From Chromera velia (lineage: Eukaryota; Sar; Chromeraceae): a stretch of DNA of 62,000 nt. A model generated the notes under the pieces. The model saw only the letters and a program-made list of their open reading frames with translations. It was not told the DNA's origin and searched no databases. Where the stretch lies: NCBI GenBank assembly GCA_018398765.1, contig JAHBMJ010000245.1, positions 1 through 62,000 of the forward strand, given 5' to 3'. Positions 11,886 to 25,426 of the stretch are shown here, piece by piece (position 1 is the first letter of the stretch; each line of letters starts with the position of its first letter). The position numbers and the translations under genes were made by a program.

Positions 11886-12196
11886 ATAGGGCCTGTACGA
11901 GGCGCCGCCGTGAGGCTGGCGGGGCACTTATCTGATTGACGGGTTGCTCGCATGGAGTATGGGCGTGAGATCGATGAGTGCGTGCGTCTGTGCATTGATC
12001 GATATTTGCAATGAAGCATGCGTTTTGTAGCCAAGCATGAGAAGGCATGATGAGTGGTTCAGCAGCTTGACCACTAGCTGTCAAACCTTCCTGATGTAGG
12101 ACTCCCTCAAGACCGGTCTGAAGGTCTATGCCTTATTTCTAGCCACTACACTGCTAGGGTTCTCATTCTATTCTCAAAGCCCCAAGCGTACCATTG
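11886..12196 (+). repeat. Dispersed repeat, copy 2
   Basis: Second copy of the element at 9111-9440. It shares the GGGCCTGTACGAGG start, the GATCGATGAGYGCGTGCGTC block and the TTCAGCAGCTTGACCACTAG block. Compared with copy 1 it lacks a few bases around 12087. Confidence 0.85.
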
Positions 12197-12291
12197 ACAA
12201 AGGCAGTCTGATAAGGGATTCTATTAAAGGGAGCAAAGAAACGATGGTTTCCAACGATTTTGATTTATGTTGCCTCATTTGTTTTCCATCT

Positions 12292-12440
12292 GATTGATTG
12301 ATTGATTGATTGATTGATATGTTCCGCCCTAGGGCCTTCCTGCTATGTCTATCTGTCGCCAGAGCTACATCTGAGCCCTGCACCGGGTCCCCGGCCCGCC
12401 CCCATGCATGCATGGGACGGAACCGCGCGTACGGCCGGCC
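12292..12440 (-). mobile_element. SINE-like element with (TCAA)n tail
   Basis: On the minus strand the sequence ends GGCCCTAGGGCGGAACATA followed by tandem TCAA units. The same end plus the same tetranucleotide tail occurs at 34437-34490 on the minus strand, at the 3' end of a LINE-like remnant. The body at 12346-12440 is GC-rich. The start of the element is not defined. Confidence 0.5.
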
Positions 12441-12737
12441 GCGGTGCCGCTGCTGGCGGGAGCTTTGAAATGCTTTGAATGACTCGATGCATGTACGTCT
12501 TTTAATTGTGGCACTATATAGGTCGAGGTTCGGGTTCTTTAATTGCGTTGCGGAAAGAATATATTGGTGCTGCAAAGGTGCAGAACCGTGCCGTGTTGTA
12601 AAGCAGTGCCATCGTTGGCTTGCCACTTGATGTTGATGAGAAGACTGGCAGCAAGTCCTTCCATCTACGAGGTCCTTCTCGTCTTTTAGCACTCTGCAAC
12701 ACTGTTGCAACACTTCCAACAACAGTCAACAACACAC

Positions 12738-13800
12738 ATGAGTAGCAATCCAGTGAACATGTCGTTCAGTGTGCCGGATACTGTGTACACATCTACAGCA
12801 CATCCGTCAGACTCCCTTGCGAGCACAGGAGGCGTCAAGTGCAAAAGGGGACAGGAAGCTGAGAAGGTCCGAAATGTGAGCTTGCATGTTGCTTTGGTTT
12901 CATTCCGTTGTTCAGATTCCACTGAACGTTGTGCATGCAGCGCCGCTGAACGCATGCAGGTTACCTCTGTTGCTTCAGCTCTCCTCCCCCCCCTGGTAGG
13001 GAAGTGGGGGTCTTCAGTTGGCAGCAGCCCACCTCCTTCCAGTTCCTCTCCCTCTACTGCAAGGCGAGGCGTTCGTGTGGGGATTGAGGCCCTTCAGAAG
13101 CAGGAGAAGGAGAGAGAGGTTGCGGGTCAAAAGGAAAAACAAAAACAGCACAAGAGAGAGCAAAACGGAGAGCCCAACCTGGAGAAAAAGAGAGAAAAGA
13201 AGGCGGAGGCGAAGGAGGAGAACCGAAAAGGTGCCAACAGCTTCGCTGGAGGCAGTGACAAGAAAAGGAAGGACAAGGGAGTTTTTAAGGGTTATTCAAA
13301 GGGTGTGAACAACGACAAGACAAAGCAGAAAAAGCCATGATTTGTCCGATTCTCATATCAGAAACACCAACACAGAGAAGGATAAAGGCAAAAGGAAGAG
13401 TTGGTCATCCTCTTCCTCGTCCAGATCTGCCGTCACGCCCTCAAAGTCTTCTAGTCAGACGCATATCACCTCCCTTTTCTCGAAGGGGGGGAAAGAAAAG
13501 ATGTCCGACGCAGAACTCCTCTCAAAGCGTCCCGGTGCTTCGCCTTCTCGCACTGCCGCTGCAGCATCAGATGGGCATACAAAGCCCTCCAAGGTGAATC
13601 TTGTGAAGTCCAATCAGCACAAGGAAGATGGGGTCGTTGTCAAAACACTCTCCCGTAAAAAAGAGCAAAAGCCCACCCCTCAGCCAGATGTGTCGTTTCC
13701 AGTGGAGGACTCTCTTCTCTCCGATGGCAACTTGCAACAGCAACAGGGGCACGGACGTATTCCAAAAGAGCTGGTCGGTCGGTCGGTCCGGCATGGGTAG
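12738..13800 (+). CDS. Disordered Lys/Ser-rich protein, frame broken near 13340
   Basis: Exon 1 (12738-12875) starts MSSNPVNMSFSVPD and ends at donor GTGAGC. Exon 2 begins at 12960 after acceptor CGCATGCAG in matching phase 0 and reads Ser/Pro-rich, then Lys/Glu-rich sequence to a TGA at 13338-13340. The same kind of sequence (KDKGKRKSWSSSSSS...) continues at once in the +1 frame to 13800. This suggests an indel, an unrecognised intron, or a frameshift. No domain is visible. It may be the 5' part of the phosphatase gene that follows on the same strand, since no clear terminator or promoter lies between them, but I cannot prove a splice linking them. Confidence 0.45.
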
Positions 13801-14196
13801 ACTGATTGTCAGATTGCAAAGTGAGTTTCCTATTTCTTTTTTTGTTTTTGCATTCAGTTCCAGCCCAGGGCCCGTGTCCTGTTTGCGTATCTGTGAATGC
13901 TCGAAGCCTGACTGCGTGCGTTGCTGAGATGATTTTGGAACTGTGCTGTCGCACTCTTCTTTTTCGTGTAACGATGTGTGAAAGGATGCAACATGGCCAG
14001 AGAACAGTTCTGCCTTGTAGAAGCATTTTCTTCTTTATCCACCACTGGCATCTCTATTGTCTTCCTGTACTTGTGAGGGACTGAACGTACGTGTAAGTGT
14101 GCGTATCCTTGGGAATCGAGCAGGCGAATCGTGTCTATAGAACGAGTGAGTGATCAAAAGATCAAGGTATGTTTGTGATGGTGTGCATACGTGCAG

Positions 14197-14798
14197 TGCG
14201 AAGTCTCGGAGAACTCCTCGGATTTGTTTGCGGGTCTCGGACTGAAGGAGACGCCCTCCACAAGCACAGACCTGAAGGCTCTCTGCTCCACTTTGCGGGT
14301 CGGTCCTGCATCAATGCAGAAGTGCGAGCGGCATCCTTTCAGTAAGTGCTTCCATGGAGACGGCGCGAAAATCAATCTTCTCATTCAAATTTCTGCAGGA
14401 CACCCCATCTCTTTCACTTCGTGCAGGAGAAAAAGGGAAAAAAGGAGCTGAAGAAGAGAATATCGGAAATACGGCCAATTCCATGGAAGAGGAGGGGTGA
14501 GCCAATCAGACAGGAAGAGGAATTTGGAATGCACAGTACAAGCTGAATGAGGAATTCTAAACGGCGTTGCTGACCGTCTGTTTGCTTCGTCTTCCGTCTT
14601 TTCCCTTATTCAGTGTGTGACTCCGTCGATCCGTCCGTTGGTTGGTTGGTACGCGTGCGTGTATTTGTGAGCATTGGGCCTGCGTGCCCATATTGTCCGA
14701 GGGACCGTATCGCGATTTGGTCTTTTTGTTCTTCCTGTCTTGCTTTGTCCAGTGTGTACACAAAAAGCGCAAGAGAGGAGAAGAAAAGAAACGTAGAG

Positions 14799-14837
<39 letters not shown>

Positions 14838-15166
14838 GTCTATCTGTCCCTGTCTGCCTGTTGGTCCAAAAAAGGAATTTATACTTTTGTACCCGATGCG
14901 AGTGTCTCCGAATTGTTTTTGTGCCTTTGCAGATAGGGAATTTGGAAGGATCTTCTTGTCCGGGATGAGGCCAGCGATGAAGAAAATGAAACTGGTCAGT
15001 CTCCACGGGAATGAAACTTTCTTTCGAGAAGAAACATGACATCAAAGGTTTATGGACGATCCACCCGGCTAAGATTTTCATCCCTTGGAGCTTTACACAT
15101 TTGGGCTTCTGACGATAGTCCCAATCGAAGCATCAGTGTTTCTATGGTGATTGCGCTCTGGCTGTA

Positions 15167-15203
<37 letters not shown>

Positions 15204-15301
15204 TTGTATGTGTGTGTCGATCTCTGTGTGTGTGTATGTGTCTGTGTGTGCGTGCGTGCGTGCGTGTGTGCACGTGAATGTGTGCGTGTGTGTGTGTGTG
15301 T

Positions 15302-15336
<35 letters not shown>

Positions 15337-15351
15337 TGTGAGTGCGAGTGC

Positions 15352-15388
<37 letters not shown>

Positions 15389-15467
15389 AGTGTGCACGTG
15401 AATGTGTGCGTGTGTGTGTGTGTGTGTCTGTCTGTGTGTGTGTGTGTGTGTGTGTGAGTGCGAGTGC

Positions 15468-15508
<41 letters not shown>

Positions 15509-15562
15509 AGTGTGTGCGTGAGTGTGTGCCTGTGTGCGTGCGTGTGTGTATGTGTGTGTGTA

Positions 15563-15599
<37 letters not shown>

Positions 15600-18500
15600 G
15601 TGTATGTGTGTGTGTGTGCGTGTGTGGGAGCGTGACCGTGAGCGCATGCATGTGCATGTGTGCGTCCGTGCGTGAGCGTGTGCGTCCGAGTGTCCGTATG
15701 CGTGTGGATGCGTTAAACTTTGTTCTCGTTGCCACACGTACAGTAGAATATTCGTGACTACACAGGAAAAAGAGGGAGAGTTGAAGCTCTCTTGTTCGGT
15801 GTGTGTGGTGGCGCAGTACGGGAGCGTCTGTTAGCATCTATCGCTCATCACGCTCCTCTCGACCCTTGCATTCAGATAGCCAGGAAAATTAGTTGACCAG
15901 TGCTGGTCTGCTCATCGTATGACAATTTCCCCTGCTTACGGACTTTCATCGCGCTAGTGCACTCATGTTCCCTTTGTGTTCAATGCAGATCAAGAGAAAC
16001 ATCAGATTGGTTGTAACTTGCAACAGAGATCGTAACAACGGGAAGGCAGTCAAGCAGACAACGACTCTTGAGCGTTTGGGGATCCGGCAGGAGCGTCTTC
16101 AGCTCTGTGATGATTCTGCACAGGTAGGTCCGTTGGTGAAAAGAAACGCTTGCGAATTTGGTTCCTATGCCGCCGATTGGATTCAACCTTGAAACGCACA
16201 TCAACGATAGACATCATGTTCGTGTTTGCACAGTGAACCACAAAAATCTAGTAAACTCTATTGGATTCCACAGGAGGGCTTTGACATAATTTGCCCCCCC
16301 AAGTCGAGAATTTTCCGAAGGGAGGGATCTGACACATGATCGGACGGGCTGCATATATACTCCTGGCTGACGTTTGCTTAATTGTGCTTTTGTTCGATCT
16401 CTTTCGATCATGCAGTGGTTGGACTTCTGGGGATCTCTGGCTGGTCCCATGGCAAGAATTGACGAGACTCTTCAGAAGGTTCGTTGTTCACTCTGTCAGT
16501 ATGGCAGTAGAAGCTTCTAGTTGTTTTGGATGGCCCAGAAATATGATCTGGAAGAGATTCTCGTTGAGTCACTGATCACGGAGGCAACTGAAGAACTGCA
16601 GACATTTGTTTGCAAGCTCTGACCTCAAAAGTGATTTTTCATTTGTGCAAAGCAAGACTCTGTCTGTCTGTTTTTGCTTCTGTGCGTACAAATCTATCTC
16701 ATGTACGCATACATTTTTCCTCTTTAAGTTACACGTTTGTGGGCTTTTCCTTTAGTTAGGGTGAAGTGGAGAAGACAGATTGAACAGATAAGAAAATCAT
16801 TCGGGGAGAGAAGAAATCAAAAATGCCATCTTTGTGTTTGCATGCAATGAGTGATGAATGAGTGCAGAGAGAGAACGTCTTGGTACACTGCCAGAAAGGG
16901 ATATCGCGCTCAGCGGCTAGGAAACTCATTCATTCCGCTTTGATTTAATTTCCTGGATGACCGGAGTCATGTGTCCGTGCCAATTCTTTCTTTCATCCTA
17001 GCTGTCTCGTGCTTTTGTCTACTGAGGATTTTTGATTGAAACCTTTTGTCGCTGGGACTCTTCAGAGATTCGACAGCATTTCCACCCAGAGAGATGCTTG
17101 CACCTGTTGCTCACTGATCGAATGTGCGGGTCGTGTATTTCAATTCGTCTTTTGACTTAAACCTTCTCCTTCTTCAGTCATGTGTACATGCATGCATTCT
17201 ATGTCGCTAGCTGAAGGGACGACTGCATGCCTACTGAAAGCCTTGCAACACATCTGGACGGAATCGAGTTGCAGGCGTACCTGATGGAGTATCAGGAAAT
17301 GTCTCTGGATAAGGCGTCAAAGCTGATAAGGTCCTGCCGAGATTTTGTGCGCCCGAACAAGAACTTCCAGGAGCAACTGGAGGAATTCCATAAATGTTTG
17401 GCCAGCATGGGGAAGACCTGTTTTGGAGGGTGCTGATTGCTGAGTCTCCCACTCAACGGCATGTCTTTGAGAATGACTGTCCGTTCGTTTCCCCGATTTC
17501 TCTGTCTTGCTCTGTGCCCCCACAGGCCCGCCTTTCTTTCGTTTTTCCTTCGTTTTGTTTTTCCGCCTGCCTTGTTTCTTTGTTCCACTCCTTCTTTTGT
17601 TCGAATCTTTTCTCATCTTAAGAAAAGTCTGCAAGTATGTACACGTACGCCGTCCGTGCAGGAAGCAAAGCGAGAACACCGGTGTGAGGACAGAGACGAC
17701 TCCGACATCGAAACTCTGGATGTGAGTCCGCAGTGATACCCTACACCCCATCCATGTATGACAGAAAGGAATCGTTGTGGTGTGATGTGCAGTCAGCTTT
17801 TTTCTCCCAGTCTGTCTCTGATTCCCTTTATGGTTATTAGTTTGATCGTTTGATACTGAAAAAAAGCACATGACTTTGTTGATGAATTCAAAGACTGTCT
17901 GACTTACTTGAGTGAAGAATGATCAGCCTCTTTGGAGCTCTGTGCGGTCTGGATGAAGCAAGTCAATGAACGGCTTCAGTGCGTTCCCGTGAGGGAGCTG
18001 AAGAAAACAACCTTCCTAGAAAATTCTGTGCATCGGCGCCGATCAATTAATTGTCTGCAGAACAAGCGGAAGAGGAAGTTCGACAAGATGTCCACTGAAG
18101 CAGCCCCTGAAGCCCTCCGACAAGGAAATGACGATAATGGGCTCAGTGACGTCTCACTCCAACACGAGGTGAGCAACATCACCCAAATCGCACTGTGCTT
18201 CAGCCTGCTGAGTCCAATGGAAGAAGTTTTATTTCATCAGACGTGAAATAAAAGAAGAGAAACGGTGGTGATTCGCATGCGGGTGCTGACGGAGTTACTG
18301 TATGAAAGACGAGACAAAGAGGCGATTTCGGTCGCAGTTGGTTGTGAAGCGATAACAACCAGCTTTACAAGAACGTATGAAGAGAATACGAGAACGGACA
18401 AGGGCTTTCCCGCCGAACATTCTCTTCTTTCCAATTGGTGCACAAGAAATCCCTTCACCTCCCTCTACAGGTTGCAGGTCTCTCGAAAGAAATACGAAAC

Positions 18501-19468
18501 GACCGGTGGAAACGCCTCAAAGTGGAAACAAAAGAAGGCGGCAAAGCTGAAAGAGGAGAAAGAAAGGTGGGTTGTGTCTGTACTTCAGCTTATGTGCTTG
18601 TCTGTACACAAAGCAGTCGAACAACTCATGTGCATTTGCAAGGCGGTGGCCCACTTATCCTCATCACCGGTACCAGTCTGGTCGTTGCAGTCCTCCGGAC
18701 AGCCATCCTGCCTTCGGGTTGCGATGAGATCAGAAAAGCATCCGCTATGTCGTATCCACCGGCTTTGCACTTAAGTGACACCTGGTAGCTTCAGCCGTTC
18801 CGCGATTGATCGACTTTTGTGAGCGTATCATTACTCGATTCTCGTCTGACAGCTCGGTTTTCGTTTGTGGACTCGGCTGTCTTTTTGCTTACGGCCAAAT
18901 GTTGCACGGTGATGCGTGCGGCTGCCTCACACAGTTGAAAACTAAATGGCTGAGTGGTTGGCAAATATGAAGAGCAACAGAGCTTCCAGGATAACTTAAG
19001 GAATGGAAAGAAGTCTCATTCAGATTTCTTCCTCATGCACATTGAGTGTCGATGCACAAAAGAGATACAATGGGAAGTCAAGCACTTTTCATTCAGTCTC
19101 TGTGACTTCGTTTTCCTCTTCTTTTTCTTTCCTTTTGGAGTATCTCTCACTGTTAATTTCCTGATTGATTCTTCTGAGCGTTTCGTCGGTTCTTTTCAAA
19201 AATGCCACTTTGGCTTCTTCCTTTCGCTCTCCACATTATGTGGAATGCTTCGTCGTTGTATGAATCGACAGATACAATCGCGTCGTGGTCGACATGATGC
19301 CTGCCTCTGTATTCCATCACTGATTCTCGCGCGCCATTGCAGCAGATTGATTCCCCTCTCTCTGTTGCATGCAGGCAGCACGTCGCGAAGAAGATCAGAA
19401 AAGTCCCCAAGATGTCTGAAAGCGAAAAAAAAAAAATTAAGGGGGCTCGACAGAGTGGGACTTCTTAG
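14197..19468 (+). CDS. Dual-specificity protein phosphatase with basic tail (5' end uncertain)
   Basis: Exons I can place: 14197-14341, 14423-14496, 14937-14994, 15989-16123, 16416-16478, 16868-16918, 17275-17436, 17662-17721, 18061-18168, 18478-18566 and 19375-19468 (TAG). The catalytic domain reads in order [40 protein letters not shown], then the active-site loop [13 protein letters not shown] (HCxxGxSR) and the C-terminal helix [13 protein letters not shown]...[10 protein letters not shown], all typical of the family. The tail is Lys/Glu-rich with a KRKRK nuclear-localisation-like motif. Two junctions are unresolved: no GT donor follows the active-site exon, and the 17275 exon runs into TGA unless a weak donor (GTGCTG) is used. 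Alternatives: 14399 and 14933 as acceptors give another in-frame path, and 18691-18727 could be a different last exon. The likely role is dephosphorylation of Ser/Thr/Tyr residues. Confidence 0.78.
14800..14832. repeat. (CT)n microsatellite
   Basis: A short pure CT run inside an intron of the phosphatase gene. Confidence 0.9.
15168..15710. repeat. (TG)n microsatellite with GTGCG variants
   Basis: About 540 bp of TG repeats with periodic GTGCGTGAG and GTGAGTGCGAG variants fill the middle of the phosphatase intron 14995-15988. Long Val-Cys or His-Thr frames here are artefacts. Confidence 0.95.
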
Positions 19469-20297
19469 GCGTCTTTCGACTGATAAAATGCAAGGATGGC
19501 GCCAACTCCAGGAAGTGCAGATCATTTTAGTCTGGTTTGTCATAAGCAGGCTTATAGCAGCATAGATACAGACGTAGCAAAGTTTCTTATCAGTGACAAC
19601 CAGTCATCATTCATACGATTTATTATGCCCAATGGATAATAGCATAAATATTGGTTATGCAAACAATCTTAAACACCAGATATTTAGTATTCAGTATCAT
19701 GATTCCACTGGCAGTAAGGTATGTAAAATGTAGCTTATTTCATGTATACGGTGTACCAATAAGTTGAATATCTGATTAAATGTTATAATGATCCTTCTAT
19801 CATTACAAATTAAACATAAAGTGTCAATGTATCACAAACGTCACACTGGCAAAGTTTGCATCCATAAATATAATATAGCGTAAAAAATGATGAATGCGCA
19901 TTATAATTGTATAGTACTACTAAAACCGTCTCAGGTCCGTCTGTGACTAGGTTTGTAAGACTGCATATCACTCAGGCTATCGACGTCACGGTCATTAAAT
20001 ATGGGTATGAGCTAAACATGAATTTATATAAATAATATTATTTACATTCATTTGAATGCATAGTTGAATGCTATAATTATTAGCAATATAAAAAGACTAC
20101 AATTTATATGTTAAAATGTAGACTATGTGGTTCGAGGTCAAAGCCCTGAACTTACGAAATGTGAAGCCAAACAATTTTGTCGTTGACAGTTCTGTTGCCA
20201 CTGAATTGCTATGCTTATCTTATTTGCTGCTTAGCTGTCCTGTAGAAGGTGCCAGATCCGTCTCTCTGCATTCTTTTTTCGGTCCTCGTGAGAAGAA
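19469..20297. other. AT-rich intergenic DNA
   Basis: Strongly AT-rich from 19560 to 20120, with no open frame or repeat I can define. It separates the convergent phosphatase and LRR genes, and probably holds both 3' ends. Confidence 0.7.
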
Positions 20298-23200
20298 TCA
20301 GCGGGGTGGGGGTGCGAACCGTCCACGCGTTCCTCCTCTCCCCGCCCTACCACCTGACGGGGAAGGGCTGCGACGCCCGCCGGACCTCCCACCTCTGCTA
20401 GCCCCTCCCCCAACACGCACACCCGGGGACATGGGACGACGACTGCCCGGTCTCCCGCTTCCTCCCCCACGTCCCCTGCCGGGCCCCGCAGGCCGAGACC
20501 CGGACCGCCCTCCTCCTGCCATCGGGCGCCCTCTTCCGCTTCCTCTGGCTCCCCCTCCTCCCCTCTGACGACTGCGCGAGACACCACGAGGAGGAGACGG
20601 GGTGCGAGACGGAGGACCCCCAGGGACCTGCAAACTCTGCTGCATCACATCACCAGAATTGGTAGCGGACCTCACAAACGCCCTCTCGACATCATCCACC
20701 CCCATCTCTCCTCCCGACCTCGTCTGATCTCCCACGGTCCTCTTGCCTGCCGACCGATCTGTTCGGCGTCCCGGTCGAGAAGCAGAGCGAGAACGAGACG
20801 GCGACCCACTCCTGCCCCCCCTTGCACTACGCCCCCTGCCTCGAGACCTATCCTGTCTCCCCCTGCCCTTCCTCCAGGACCGAGAGCGCGTTCTTGCCGT
20901 CTCCTCTGCAATAGAGTCCGCTCGTGAGTGGGTGCTGAAAAGCGCAGTCGAGGTGCGAGTAAGGAGACCGTTAGCACGTGCCGCCTCTTCATCTGCAGAT
21001 TTCAGCTTCATCAGTTGTCGTGCTTTCTGCTTGGATCCCGGAAGAGGAGATCTTCCTCGCTTTCCGGGACCACCTCCGACCTTCACGGCAGTGACTCCGT
21101 CAGGAGACTGCAACAAGATCGCGTCCTCCTTCTCCTCATCTTTGTCCTTCCCCCCCCCCTTGCCGAACATTGCTTCAAGGAAGCGGGCCCGAAGGTCGTC
21201 GTCCCCAGCGGCGTGGCCCCGAATCTCCGCTGCAGGCATGCAATTAAGGGTTTCTTTAACAAGAGAACTCTGCTGTAAGCAGGTGAGGCAAACTTCAGAT
21301 GGGCAGGAAGGAACCGTCCGAGAAGAGAAAAGAGATACACAGAGCCCGTCCATTCCCCGGTCGGCTAGGAATTCAGTCACCGAGAGCGTTTGGATTTGTT
21401 TTTTGCTGCCTTAAGGACTTCATATGCAATTCTCGGAAAAGCCTCATGGATGAATCAGAAACAGAAGGGAGGCACGCAGCATTTCAGCATTGATTCCTGT
21501 CTCCTCCCTCCGACCTGCTGCCTTGAGAAGGTTGATTTTTTCTCTGTACGCCGCAATGCCCTCAGAGCGGAATTTCATCTCTAGGGACCAGTCGAACACG
21601 GGGGAGAGCTGCATGGAAAGAAGAAAAAAAGAAAATTCACTCATGATTCAGTACCAGGAACAAATGAGAGTTTTGTGCGGGTTTGACAAACTTTATTCTG
21701 AGGCTCAACATGAGAATGGGGAGACCCCCAGGAACAAGACGAAGGAAGGAGAGCCACAGAAACTGGGGCCACCTTACCCAAGCAGAAGTTGTTGCAAACA
21801 CACAACATATGAACAGGGACTGGCTGGCGGTCTGACTGATTGACTAACTCATTGCATACTTAACGCTCAGAGAGAGAGATGGACAGAGAGAAACCATGTC
21901 TATCTATCTGCAGACTGACCTGATCTGAGGGGATCTTGTGAAGCTCTGAGAGTTTGACATGACGAGTGGATCTCCTCACTTTTGGCATCTCGTAACGCGG
22001 TCTGCATGGAGGAGAAAGGAGACGACTCTCCAGGTCAACTAACACATCAGTGTTGTTAGCGTGATTCTTTTTTTTTTTTTTTGACACGAGTGTAGTCTGG
22101 GAACTTGTCGTTACTCGACAGAACAGAATCAAGAGCACATATTTGTAAAGATAGGACCTTGTATTGGACTCTCCAGCTCTGAAGCATAGAAGGGCTACGA
22201 ATTCTCTTGTCTGTCTGCCATGTCACCTGTCAGTGGCCTGCTGCTGGTGAAGCCCCTGCATTTGTTCCCTCCTTCCTTGTCATTCTGCCACTCACACACC
22301 ACAGCAAGACAGACAAACAGATGAATACAAAAAGACACAAAAGGGCCAAACATCCATGCATCTGTCCCTCCAAGGACAGACAGACAGACAGACAGGCAGG
22401 CGGACAGGTGTACATGCAGACAGACGAACAGACAAAAGGACAGACAGACAGACAGACCTGAAGGAGGCCATGTCGGAGAACCAATCCAGCTGCACAGAAA
22501 TAAGTGCAGAGAGAAAGACGATTTGGAGTGAAGGGCGACCCCTCCAGAGATTGAACGCACACCAGTTCCTCGAAAGGAGCGGCAAAAGGCAGTGCAGGCA
22601 GCACAAGCCTCCAGTGTGTTTGTTTGTTGGGAGAGACAAACGGATCTCCGTAGAGAAAAATCTATTTGAAAAGGGCGTAGAGAGACCAAAAGAGACGCAG
22701 CCACGCAGGCAGACTGACTCACCAGAGCTTCTGCCTTTTTCGTCTTCAGACCAAATTTGTCCTCCTCATTTTCCGGTTCCTTTTCCTTCTCTTTCCCCTT
22801 CTTCTTTGCATCCTTGTCCTTGTCCTGTCCGCCCTGTTTGTTCTCCATCCTGTCCAATTTCCCGACGTGGTGGGGGCACTTCTCTGCACCGGTAGGTGTC
22901 AATCGAAGAGGAAGAAAATTGATGGGTAGGGGAGAAAACGGGGGGCCGCGTGTATGGAAAGGTGCATCTGACAAACTACATGACAGCATCTTATGCCAAC
23001 CAGCAAAGACACACTAGAAAACAGACAGGTGAGCGATAAGGGAGACTCCAATGGAAGTCTGAATGCATGCATGGCAAAGCGAAACTTCTGATACAGCTTG
23101 ATTGACGCCAAACGGATGGTATGTCTCTTTTCTCTCTTCCCGACAGAAAAAAACGGCTTTTTCCTTGGCGGCATGTCGCTCGATGCCCCAACGTACCTAG

Positions 23201-24117
23201 TCTCCTTCTCATGGTCGATTCAAACTCCTCTCTGGCGCTCCTGATGGGGCAGGACCCAGCCTCGCATGTCACGTCCACTGTGGCAGCTGCACGCACATAT
23301 GGGGAAACATAAGAGGAAAGAAAGACAACGAAAGGGAGGAGGTCTTCGGACACCGAGACACAGATGGAGAGGGGACTTCTGACACACAAGAAAACAGATA
23401 GACAGATTCAAAGACCAACTCACTGACCTGGACATCAACTTAGCACGATGAAAAGGGGTAAGAAAGATGCATAAGAGAAAACCAAAAAAAAAGGAAGAGG
23501 GAAAAAAAGAAGCGAAACTGAAGTCTGTCGCCGCAAACAGCAGAACCAGACGCAGAAGACGAAGTTAGGGATCAGTGAAAGGCAGAAAGAAACCGAAATG
23601 AAAACAAAAAGAGGAGAGAACACAAAAATCCGACGGAGAATCCACTTTTCTTTACTGTCTCTCTTCTTTTCTGTTCCCTCGTCTTCTCTCCCCTCTTCTA
23701 TGCTTTCTGTCCCAACCCCCTTCACCACACATCCCCCGCAAAATAGAAACAAACCTTCAACGTCCTCTGTCACTTTTGCTGCAATGGCCGCTCTCAGAAT
23801 TCCATTCTGCAATGAGGGAGGGCAACATTGTTGACTTTGTTTGGAAAGCAAAAACCTACAGATACTTGCGCCTGTTATAAACGTGCATTGGAAGCACGGA
23901 AGAAGTCAAAGACGCAGCCTCACCCGAGGCGTCGTTCAATGCAGGCCGGCAGCATGACCGGTCTCTTTTCTTTCTGCAACACCCCCCAACGAAACCAGCG
24001 GATCTTTCTGTGTTTCTGTCTGCATGTGCCTGTCCCCCTTCTCTGACGAACCTCATCTCCATAAGGGTCGAGTGCCTTCTTCGTGTCGTAGAGGAATCTG
24101 AGGACCTCTGCAATCAT

Positions 24118-24182
<65 letters not shown>

Positions 24183-25271
24183 GAGACACAGAGAGAGAGA
24201 GGGAGAGACAAGAGAGAGAGACATAGACAGAGTAGGAGAGACACAGAGAGAGGGAGGGAGGGTCGGTACGAGGATCCGTCACGCAGGCAGCCAAAGTCTG
24301 CCGAAAAAGCATCCTATCAGTAAGTCGTTAGTCCGTTGGTTACTGCTGAGTCTTATGAGCCAGTGAGTCCATGCGTGACATTTCGGTGACTGCAGTCAGC
24401 CATGCAGAGTGACTGCATCAAAGGAACTCCCTCGCTCACTCGCTAACTCACCTTTCCCTTCAGGCCTTCTAGTGAGCCACCGATAGACAGCCAGGCGGAC
24501 GTCCTTGGTGACTTCCATCCCGTTCAGATTGGAGAGACGGGGACACGCAGCCACGCAGAAAGCTTCGGCCTGCATGACAGAAGAAGCAAGAGGAAAACAT
24601 AAGAACAAGTGGAAGGGCAAGATGAAAAAGAAAAAAAAAAGAAGAGGAAAATGGACTCAAAGCCTTTTGCACACAGACGCGAAACAGAGCAGAAGAACAG
24701 AGAGGATAAGAACAGACGGATTGTGGTAATGGAAAATGCGGGTTGAGAAAGGAGAGACAGAACGAGAAGGGGGCGGAGAGAGAGAAAGACAGAGAGATAT
24801 TGACTTTCCCTTACTTTTTCCGCTCGTGGCTGTCCCCTACGAGACTCTCCGTCCGCAAACTTCCCACCCAACTAACTACACAAACAGCAAAGAAACGCTC
24901 AAACAAACAAACAAACCTGCAAGTCTAGACAGAAATTGTTTCCCTCCACCTGTAGAGCGACCAGCTTTCTCATCTGCACAAGTTCCACCAGACTCCCGAG
25001 TCCACTGCATGATTTATTATCAATTCATCCAGTTTGTCATCCGATCGTGTTTCCCCACATACAAATAGAATTGTAGGCAGGCAGAAAATGTGTCCGCCGC
25101 ACAAGAAAGATTGAACGCCCTCTTTGAGGCATTGCAGACAGCGAACGAAACAAGTATGGCACTTTCACTTTTGTGCATCACCAGGTACACAAACAACAGA
25201 CAAGAAAATGAAGGAGTGCTTGAGTAGACACGAGAAAGAAGTCACGTTATCCAGTCTTCTTCTTTTTTGCC

Positions 25272-25338
<67 letters not shown>

Positions 25339-25395
25339 ACGACAGTCAGACAGACAGACAAACACTGTCAGGCAGATAGACACAGAGACAGACAC

Positions 25396-25426
<31 letters not shown>

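Noticed and set aside
13628-13818. Third-frame reading ending at a strong GTGAGT donor (13819)
   Set aside because: It would link in phase to 14197 read in another frame, but that exon then becomes His/Arg/Cys-rich and less protein-like. Kept only as an alternative.
18691-18727. Alternative last exon of the phosphatase gene ([12 protein letters not shown])
   Set aside because: Phase and acceptor fit, but the Lys-rich exon at 19375-19468 fits equally and matches the tail composition better.
18954-19565. 203-codon plus-strand frame
   Set aside because: It overlaps a supported terminal exon in another frame, is Phe/Leu-rich from pyrimidine tracts, and shows no domain.
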